Below are positions 24,306-27,999 of a DNA stretch of 27,999 bases, piece by piece (positions within the stretch are counted from its first letter, which is position 1; the number at the start of each line of letters is the position of its first letter). This stretch comes from a virus: positions 1 through 27,999 of the IMG/VR virus record IMGVR_UViG_3300017717_000050; one strand, 5' to 3'. The position numbers and the translations under genes were made by a program. The notes below the pieces were generated by a model, which saw nothing but the letters and a program-made list of their open reading frames with translations, was not told where the DNA came from and ran no database searches.

Positions 24306-24473
24306 TTACACAGGTCGTGGTACGAATTGGCCACGGGTTTTTGGAGCTGTGCTACGAGAGACTTTAAGATAGCCACGATTAGAGCTAATGGTGCCTTTCG
24401 CTGCATAGCGATTAGTAGTACGTCTGAACAAAAGGTTTTGAGAACCGATTGGATTTACAGTTACTTTACGCAT
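24306..24473 (-). CDS. Small strongly basic protein, function unknown (55 aa)
   Basis: GGAGG is 7 nt upstream of ATG 24473; an in-frame upstream ATG at 24488 lies before that site and is rejected. Rich in Arg, Lys, Ser and Thr (FRRTTNRYAAKG, VSRSTAPKTRGQFVPRPV) with almost no acidic residues. It is the last gene of the leftward early block, ending at the bidirectional terminator. Such peptides in phage early regions often bind DNA or host transcription proteins, but no motif proves this. Confidence 0.75.
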   Translation of the reverse strand: MRKVTVNPIGSQNLLFRRTTNRYAAKGTISSNRGYLKVSRSTAPKTRGQFVPRPV

Positions 24474-24475
24474 TT

Positions 24476-24727
24476 TTATACCTCCCATGTGTCATAGAGC
24501 GCGTTGTCGATAATGTCTTCGATTGTTTCGCTGTCGTTGAATAGAGCTTGTAGGTCTTCGAGTTCGAAGCCGTGCTCTTCAGCGATACGTTCGAGTTGGT
24601 CGTCGATGTTTTGACGTGTGACGTTTTTCATTTCGTCAATAGTACCTTGACATTCGTCCCAACCGTCTTGAACACATGCATGAATAGTATCTTCAACATG
24701 CATGGCGAGTTGTTTTAGTTTACCCAT
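24476..24727 (-). CDS. Acidic early protein, function unknown (83 aa)
   Basis: ATG 24727 overlaps the previous stop by 8 nt. Helical, strongly acidic in the C-terminal half (ERIAEEHGFELEDLQALFNDSETIEDIIDN). One of a run of three acidic helical genes next to each other, opposite in charge to the basic 55-aa product that follows. Family not recognised. Confidence 0.8.
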   Translation of the reverse strand: MGKLKQLAMHVEDTIHACVQDGWDECQGTIDEMKNVTRQNIDDQLERIAEEHGFELEDLQALFNDSETIEDIIDNALYDTWEV

Positions 24728-25040
24728 GATTTACCTTTCCGGTTTGTTTCCATTCACTGAATTGATATGCAGACCAGTGACCGAGAGCTTCGCGCATACG
24801 CTCGAACAATGCTTCTTGACCAGACCAGTTGTCGAATACTAGAGCATCGGTTTCTTCGCATAGGTCAGTATGAATTGTTTCGATATGGCTTTGAGCGCTA
24901 CGAATATTGTGGCCGATGTTGTATATGTCTTCGTCATTGGCAAGGTTTTGAATATGTTCCATTGCGAATTCGATATGGAATATGGCTTCCATAAGATGCA
25001 GACGGCACATACCGGCTGATTTGATTTCTTCAGGTGCCAT
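24720..25040 (-). CDS. Early protein, function unknown (106 aa)
   Basis: The frame reaches 25073, but ATG 25040 has GGAG 7 nt upstream and overlaps the preceding gene by 11 nt, so it is chosen. Helical, with Met/His/Cys in AGMCRLHLMEAIFHIEFAMEH and Trp-rich C-terminal part (NWSGQEALFERMREALGHWSAYQFSEW). Mildly acidic. No family recognised. Coupled to both neighbours by overlapping ends. Confidence 0.8.
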   Translation of the reverse strand: MAPEEIKSAGMCRLHLMEAIFHIEFAMEHIQNLANDEDIYNIGHNIRSAQSHIETIHTDLCEETDALVFDNWSGQEALFERMREALGHWSAYQFSEWKQTGKVNHG

Positions 25041-25314
25041 TGTGTTGCTCCATGAATTTTTGAAGCATGACATTGATAACTTGTTCAGTCATGTTTGCAG
25101 CATCGCCGAATATTTCGTCGTAAGAAACGTCGGTTTCTTCGTTTAGATATTGTTGATGTGAAATGCCGTGAGCGGCACAAACAGCTTCTTCGCATAATTT
25201 TATTATGGTTTTATTGTTTACAGATGCTTCGGTTTTGTAAACGAAAGTAAAATCATATAATTCGCTTTCAAAATGTTCGTAGAATCTGTCGGCAATGATT
25301 TTAGGAACTGACAT
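25030..25314 (-). CDS. Early protein, function unknown (94 aa)
   Basis: ATG overlaps the previous stop by one base (TAATG). Acidic, helical, with MSVPKIIADRFYEHFESELYDFTFVY at the start and two Cys near residue 45. No motif identified. Part of the tight run of small genes 24306-25535, which are typical of phage early regions that redirect the host. Confidence 0.8.
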   Translation of the reverse strand: MSVPKIIADRFYEHFESELYDFTFVYKTEASVNNKTIIKLCEEAVCAAHGISHQQYLNEETDVSYDEIFGDAANMTEQVINVMLQKFMEQHNGT

Positions 25315-25535
25315 TAGTGCATCGCTTTCGTATAACCGTTGTTAAGACGCGTACGTGCTTCGATTGCTTCTTGACGCCATGTACGGTCGATTTCGTTTTC
25401 ATTAGAGCGCATCCATTGCCATAAGAAGTTTGCAATTTCATCGCGTGAGTGGGTGTTAGCATCAGTAATAGCTAGACGCAGGAAAGGAAGATTGGCAGAT
25501 ATACGCGCTACCATCGCATCGTCGAGTTTGGACAT
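25314..25535 (-). CDS. Early protein, function unknown (73 aa)
   Basis: A GAGGTGA site lies just before ATG 25535, and the upstream 27-aa ORF stops within that site. Helical and Trp-containing (FLWQWMRSNENEIDRTWRQEAIEARTRL). Ends in TAATG overlap with the next gene. Family not recognised. Confidence 0.8.
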   Translation of the reverse strand: MSKLDDAMVARISANLPFLRLAITDANTHSRDEIANFLWQWMRSNENEIDRTWRQEAIEARTRLNNGYTKAMH

Positions 25536-25538
25536 AGT

Positions 25539-25622
25539 TCACCTCAAGTAGTAATTGATTGCCCGCACTAAGAATAATACAGGAAGTATGTATCCGATTG
25601 CGGTCATGATTTCAGCTAGCAT
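25539..25622 (-). CDS. Possible small membrane peptide (27 aa)
   Basis: A tiny ORF in the gap between two early genes: MLAEIMTAIGYILPVLFLVRAINYYLR, one hydrophobic helix with a basic end. AAGG lies about 12 nt before the ATG, a long spacing; an internal ATG at 25607 is another option. Similar in style to the other tiny membrane ORFs here (26230-26322, 27772-27897). Confidence 0.45.
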   Translation of the reverse strand: MLAEIMTAIGYILPVLFLVRAINYYLR

Positions 25623-25675
25623 AGAACGATGAACCTTTCTGCATCCGGCCGTTACTATTCCGGGATAAGGTTAGA

Positions 25676-26230
25676 TTATGCACGAAACATTCTTTTGAAA
25701 GTAGCTTTGGGCATATTAGGATGTGCAGCGCGAGCGGCTGCGATGTATTTATCGTAAGACATATGAACTTTATTACCGTCGATATGACTGATGTATACAC
25801 CTTTAGTGCGTAAGTATTTTTCGTCTTCCCATTCTTGCTTTAGCCGGTTGAAGTAAAGCTGTTTGATTTTACGTTGTTGGCTTGAAGTAAGACCGGTTTT
25901 GATTTCTTCAGATAGTTCGTAATTACCTGAAGAATCAGCATGAATGTAAACATCGAAACGTGAAGCATATTTATGTTGTAGGTTTGAATCACAGTTATGA
26001 TGTAGACGCTTGCCGTATTTGTCACGGCGTTTACCGCGTGCCATGAGACTGACACGGAGTAATTGGTTAGATGAATAACGATTGAAACGACGTGCAACTG
26101 AACGAACTCGTGCATTGTGGTCACGTACGAGTTGCTTTAGCCGTAGCAATTGTGGGTCATCTTTTGATGTGATTGTGAACTTGTATTGGCTAATAGCGTG
26201 ACGAAGTTCGTTAAGCATTACTTCGGCCAT
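25676..26230 (-). CDS. Basic early protein, function unknown (184 aa)
   Basis: ATG overlaps the stop of the 30-aa ORF upstream (TAATG). Strongly basic (many RR, KR, such as VRSVARRFNRYSS and ARGKRRDKYGKRLHHNC), with Tyr and His clusters, and C-terminal helix YDKYIAAARAAHPNMPKATFKRMF. It is the largest protein of the early block. Charge suggests nucleic-acid binding, but I see no catalytic motif or named domain. A 53-nt non-coding gap follows it. Confidence 0.8.
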   Translation of the reverse strand: MAEVMLNELRHAISQYKFTITSKDDPQLLRLKQLVRDHNARVRSVARRFNRYSSNQLLRVSLMARGKRRDKYGKRLHHNCDSNLQHKYASRFDVYIHADSSGNYELSEEIKTGLTSSQQRKIKQLYFNRLKQEWEDEKYLRTKGVYISHIDGNKVHMSYDKYIAAARAAHPNMPKATFKRMFRA

Positions 26231-26322
26231 TAGTACAAACCTCCGGGAATAAAGTAATAGTCGATGGCAACCATAGTAATGCCGAGTAGTATGCCGTAAT
26301 AGAATACATCAAATTTGGTCAT
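26230..26322 (-). CDS. Small membrane peptide (30 aa)
   Basis: AGGA about 7-8 nt before ATG 26322, 14-nt overlap with the gene upstream and one-base overlap with the gene downstream. The product MTKFDVFYYGILLGITMVAIDYYFIPGGLY is one hydrophobic helix flanked by aromatic residues. The precise fit between neighbours and a good binding site support it as a real gene. Role unknown. Confidence 0.6.
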   Translation of the reverse strand: MTKFDVFYYGILLGITMVAIDYYFIPGGLY

Positions 26323-26638
26323 TATCATTTCCTTCCGGAGTTAGTTGAATGGGTAGTTCGTATTCGCTTACAAGACCGGTTATATCCCATTCGACGATTT
26401 CGCGTATGAGACCGATTGATTCGATGAGATTAACTTCGGCAAGTATTGCTGTTGCAGTGTGCAAGTCGTCACAAGGAAACAAAACAATACGCCGAGATTC
26501 GGTAATAATGATTTTGATATTATCAGCTTCTGCTGTTTGAATAAGAGCCATACACTCACCATCGCTGAGAGGATCGATGAATGTAAACTCTTTAGTGACG
26601 TGAGCTACAGCTGTTACGTCGTCGGAATCAGTTGACAT
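26309..26638 (-). CDS. Early protein, function unknown (109 aa)
   Basis: AAAGG lies 8 nt before the ATG. Acidic, with beta-like segments (NIKIIITESRRIVLFPCDD) and a mixed alpha/beta layout that could be a small ferredoxin-like fold, but no family is recognised. It is preceded by a long structured leader (26667-26758) and, further upstream, hairpin H2, so it is probably the first gene of an early operon running down to 24306. Confidence 0.8.
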   Translation of the reverse strand: MSTDSDDVTAVAHVTKEFTFIDPLSDGECMALIQTAEADNIKIIITESRRIVLFPCDDLHTATAILAEVNLIESIGLIREIVEWDITGLVSEYELPIQLTPEGNDNDQI

Positions 26639-26808
26639 GAGAGAACCTTTCGGATGGAGGTTGAGTAAAAAGCAAGCGCTCTAGCGGAGCATGAAGGAGA
26701 GACTGCTACTACGCTAGAGCTGCTATGAGAATGAGGTGAGCAGTTTATCTTCATGCTCAGGAAGTATGTGTAATAAAGCAGAGCATACAAATAAAGCGTA
26801 TGTTGCAC
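26639..26808 (-). promoter_or_regulatory. Structured leader with interleaved inverted repeats and T5 tract
   Basis: No supported gene in this stretch. Three inverted repeats interlock: GCTCTAGCG (26678-26686) with CGCTAGAGC (26712-26720), GAGCATGAAG (26687-26696) with CTTCATGCTC (26749-26758), and ACTGCT (26702-26707) with AGCAGT (26739-26744). On the - strand the first pair lies near a TTTTT run (26667-26671). The pairings are mutually exclusive or form a pseudoknot, as in an attenuator or other switch, or they are protein-binding sites. A small hairpin (CATAC/GTATG, 26785-26803) lies upstream. Confidence 0.6.
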
Positions 26809-26832
26809 TGGAAAAGCGGCGTTAGCCGTTTA
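26809..26832 (-). promoter_or_regulatory. Conserved hairpin H2 (candidate vRNAP promoter or weak terminator)
   Basis: Stem 26815-26820 with 26825-26830 around loop GTTA (+ strand), with one G-T pair. Its outer bases overlap the TAA of the 64-aa gene. On the - strand: CGGCTAACGCCGCTTTTCCAGTG. It has the same loop, core, T-tract and CCA as H1 and H3, and lies about 175 nt before the 109-aa gene. Confidence 0.6.
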
Positions 26833-27024
26833 TTGTAACTTGAAGCAAACAAATTTGTTATCGTTTGGTGAGGTGATAACGATGTTAGGTAGCGATGTAT
26901 CGGGTGCACGGCAGTCAATCATGTACCATTCGTAACCGCTAGCTAGCTGTTTGTTTGAAGTGTTGATGAAGTCTGCATTATCGGCGGACCACAACGCAGC
27001 GACTGCAATAAAGAATAGAGGCAT
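26830..27024 (-). CDS. Small possibly exported protein (64 aa)
   Basis: CCGGAG is about 8 nt before ATG 27024. The N-terminus (MPLFFIAVAALWSADNADFIN) has a short hydrophobic core, like a weak signal sequence or membrane anchor, followed by a small domain with two Cys (C38, C61) and PNIVITSPNDNKFVCFKL. A secreted or periplasmic disulfide-bearing peptide is possible. It sits between SSB and hairpin H2. Confidence 0.65.
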   Translation of the reverse strand: MPLFFIAVAALWSADNADFINTSNKQLASGYEWYMIDCRAPDTSLPNIVITSPNDNKFVCFKLQ

Positions 27025-27056
27025 GATATAGACTCCGGATGAGGGTTTGCAGTAGA

Positions 27057-27088
27057 GTAAGGACCCACGCCGTAGCGTGAGCCCTCAG
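27057..27088 (-). promoter_or_regulatory. Stable UACG-loop hairpin after SSB
   Basis: As - strand RNA, ten consecutive pairs including two G-U (27061-27070 with 27075-27084) close a C(UACG)G tetraloop. It begins about 10 nt after the SSB stop. There is no long U-tract behind it, so it may protect the SSB message from 3' decay or slow transcription rather than fully terminate. Confidence 0.6.
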
Positions 27089-27093
27089 GGAGA

Positions 27094-27630
27094 TTAGAAT
27101 GGATTCGCAGTTGCTTCGTCCGTTGCTGGAGCTTCGGCTGGTGCAAACGCTGCAGGATTAGCAAGGTCTGCGATTGGCTCGAAGCTGGAATCGCCAGTGT
27201 ACTCTTTGAACTCTGCGACTTGCACAGCAGTAAGAGAGCTGGAGATACCTTCACGACCGGCATTTTTGTAGTACATCTGATAGATGATTACGTTACCGCG
27301 TGAACCATTGCCAAGCTTTGAAGCATCGATAGGCTGAGCATCGGCACCAACAACAGTGGGAGCACCGTTATCAGATTGATCAGCTTTGAATGCTTTACGC
27401 TTAAGAGAAGCAATGAGCTTACCTGTTGGCTGCTTAGTCTCTTTGTCAAGCTCTGACTTAACATTGAGATGATTGGCAGACCATTCGTCAGCTACGGTTT
27501 TATCAGTAGTAGCAATTTGAAGCTCGTACTGCATAACGCCGAATGGTGAAACAGGTTTGGTCAATTTAGCCCAGTTCAATTCAACATTGTCAATGCGATA
27601 ATTGCGAGGCTGGAAACTTTGAATATTCAT
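27094..27630 (-). CDS. Single-stranded DNA-binding protein, gp2.5-like (178 aa)
   Basis: Phage SSB that coats single-stranded DNA and interacts with the replisome. The N-terminal region (VELNWAKLTKPVSPFGVMQYELQI) and the segment NGSRGNVIIYQMYYKNAGREGISSSLTAVQV are typical of gp2.5-like OB-fold SSBs. The C-terminal tail is Ala/Pro/Glu-rich and ends in an aromatic residue (TDEATANPF), the feature used for protein contacts in T7 gp2.5, although here less acidic than usual. GAAAGG precedes the ATG. A structured leader and hairpin H1 lie upstream, suggesting it heads an early operon. Confidence 0.85.
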   Translation of the reverse strand: MNIQSFQPRNYRIDNVELNWAKLTKPVSPFGVMQYELQIATTDKTVADEWSANHLNVKSELDKETKQPTGKLIASLKRKAFKADQSDNGAPTVVGADAQPIDASKLGNGSRGNVIIYQMYYKNAGREGISSSLTAVQVAEFKEYTGDSSFEPIADLANPAAFAPAEAPATDEATANPF

Positions 27631-27740
27631 AATTGTACCTTTCGTTGGATGTGTTTAGATTGTGTAAAGATGATACGCCTACCCGTTTTATGTGCGGCTG
27701 AGGGCAATCCGTCCGTGTATGGCTACTAAGACGTATCATT
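27631..27740 (-). promoter_or_regulatory. SSB leader closed by 8-bp inverted repeat
   Basis: No gene seen. ATGATACG (27670-27677) pairs with CGTATCAT (27732-27739), enclosing 54 nt with C/G-rich patches. The repeat starts 7 nt from the stem of hairpin H1. As the 5' leader of the SSB message it could stabilise RNA or regulate translation. Confidence 0.5.
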
Positions 27741-27763
27741 GGAAAAGAGGCGTTAGCCTCTCC
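27741..27763 (-). promoter_or_regulatory. Conserved hairpin H1 (candidate vRNAP promoter or weak terminator)
   Basis: Perfect 6-bp stem 27746-27751 with 27756-27761 around loop GTTA (+ strand). On the - strand: GAGGCTAACGCCTC then TTTTCCAATG. It lies 10 nt after the stop of the 41-aa membrane protein and about 110 nt before SSB. The stem differs from H2 and H3 with compensating base changes while loop and flank are the same. Confidence 0.6.
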
Positions 27764-27771
27764 TCGAGTAG

Positions 27772-27897
27772 TTATGGTAGCTTAGAAGATATGTAAGGAA
27801 CTACATACCGTTCAAGTATTTCTACAAGAAGAAACACGAGACAAGCTGAGAAGCCTATGACACACATGGCTATCGCGAGGATAAGAATCTGTGTCAT
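27772..27897 (-). CDS. Small membrane protein (41 aa)
   Basis: MTQILILAIAMCVIGFSACLVFLLVEILERY, a long hydrophobic helix with two Cys, then VVPYISSKLP. There is no strong binding site; it starts 3 nt from the stop of the preceding 20-aa ORF, so translation could be coupled to it. Function unknown. Confidence 0.55.
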   Translation of the reverse strand: MTQILILAIAMCVIGFSACLVFLLVEILERYVVPYISSKLP

Positions 27898-27899
27898 AG

Positions 27900-27962
27900 C
27901 TATCGGCGCCAGATGATTTTAACAGTGCCATCGGGATACACATGGTAAACATACTCAGTCAT
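27900..27962 (-). CDS. Possible tiny protein (20 aa)
   Basis: AGGAGG, one of the best ribosome binding sites on this strand, lies 7 nt before ATG 27962. The product MTEYVYHVYPDGTVKIIWRR is 20 residues, beta-like, ending basic. It may be a real micro-gene or a leader peptide that drives translation of the 41-aa membrane protein directly behind it. Confidence 0.5.
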   Translation of the reverse strand: MTEYVYHVYPDGTVKIIWRR

Positions 27963-27999
27963 TGAAGTCCTCCTTTATGCATGAGTAACAGAACCAGCA

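Noticed and set aside
26614-26808. A 64-codon - strand frame starting at GTG 26808
   Set aside because: No ribosome binding site, Ser/Tyr-rich random-looking sequence, and it covers the interlocked inverted repeats and the leader of the 109-aa gene, which explain the region better.
23604-27763. The three hairpins as ordinary strong terminators only
   Set aside because: Stems are 6-7 bp, T-tracts are 3-4 nt, variant pairs are C-A in the transcript strand, and the CCA after the tract is conserved. A weak terminator role is still possible and is kept as the alternative.
1-27999. CRISPR arrays, tRNA genes, insertion sequences or an integrase
   Set aside because: No regularly spaced direct repeats, cloverleaf patterns, transposase or recombinase motifs were seen on reading both strands.

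Overview
The window is part of a tailed, podovirus-type double-stranded DNA phage genome. There are no host housekeeping genes, tRNAs or integrase. Genes are packed head to tail with 1-20 nt overlaps, and the replication set is T7-like. The style of the genes (tail-lysozyme ejection protein, an NPYAKLLRDPKYK small protein, a DUF1599/Nmad1-like protein, a gp2.5-like SSB) resembles marine phages of Proteobacteria. The host cannot be fixed from this window.

Layout. Positions 1-12914 (+ strand) form a late or virion module: the 3' end of one gene, two small or low-complexity virion-type proteins, then three very large proteins that look like ejected internal virion proteins. These are a 1109-aa protein with a phage tail lysozyme domain, a 1305-aa membrane-seeking protein with an N-terminal staphylococcal-nuclease-like domain, and a 1162-aa protein in which I can trace the single-subunit RNA polymerase motifs (an N4-type virion RNA polymerase candidate). 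A bidirectional terminator at about 12939-12996 separates this module from the convergent - strand module.

The - strand module, read from high to low coordinates, contains: small membrane proteins, SSB, a block of small unrecognised early genes (24306-27024), a 48-aa basic protein, an Nmad1-like protein, small proteins, a ThyA-family enzyme with an Asn-to-Asp change at the base-selecting position, a MazG-like pyrophosphohydrolase, a PD-(D/E)XK-like protein, a zinc-ribbon protein, family A DNA polymerase, an 80-aa protein, 5'-3' exonuclease, RusA resolvase, primase-helicase, dCMP deaminase, a T7-type RNA polymerase, and small genes up to the terminator. One + strand gene, a small-terminase-like gene (23843-24247), sits alone inside this module with its own strong terminator.

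Proposed logic (inference). The phage appears to carry two single-subunit RNA polymerases, one in the virion set and one made after infection. Three nearly identical hairpins (23604-23626, 26809-26832, 27741-27763) precede early operons. Their core, loop, A-tract and downstream bases are conserved, and their geometry matches N4 virion RNAP promoters: a 5-nt stem arm, four mostly-A template bases, then the start site. They could instead be short intrinsic terminators, since each lies just after a stop codon. If the promoter model holds, the virion polymerase would transcribe the early region and the T7-type enzyme would serve later genes. A second theme is nucleotide metabolism: dCMP deaminase, MazG-like enzyme, ThyA N177D homologue and Nmad1-like protein together suggest cytosine-directed base modification or pool remodelling.
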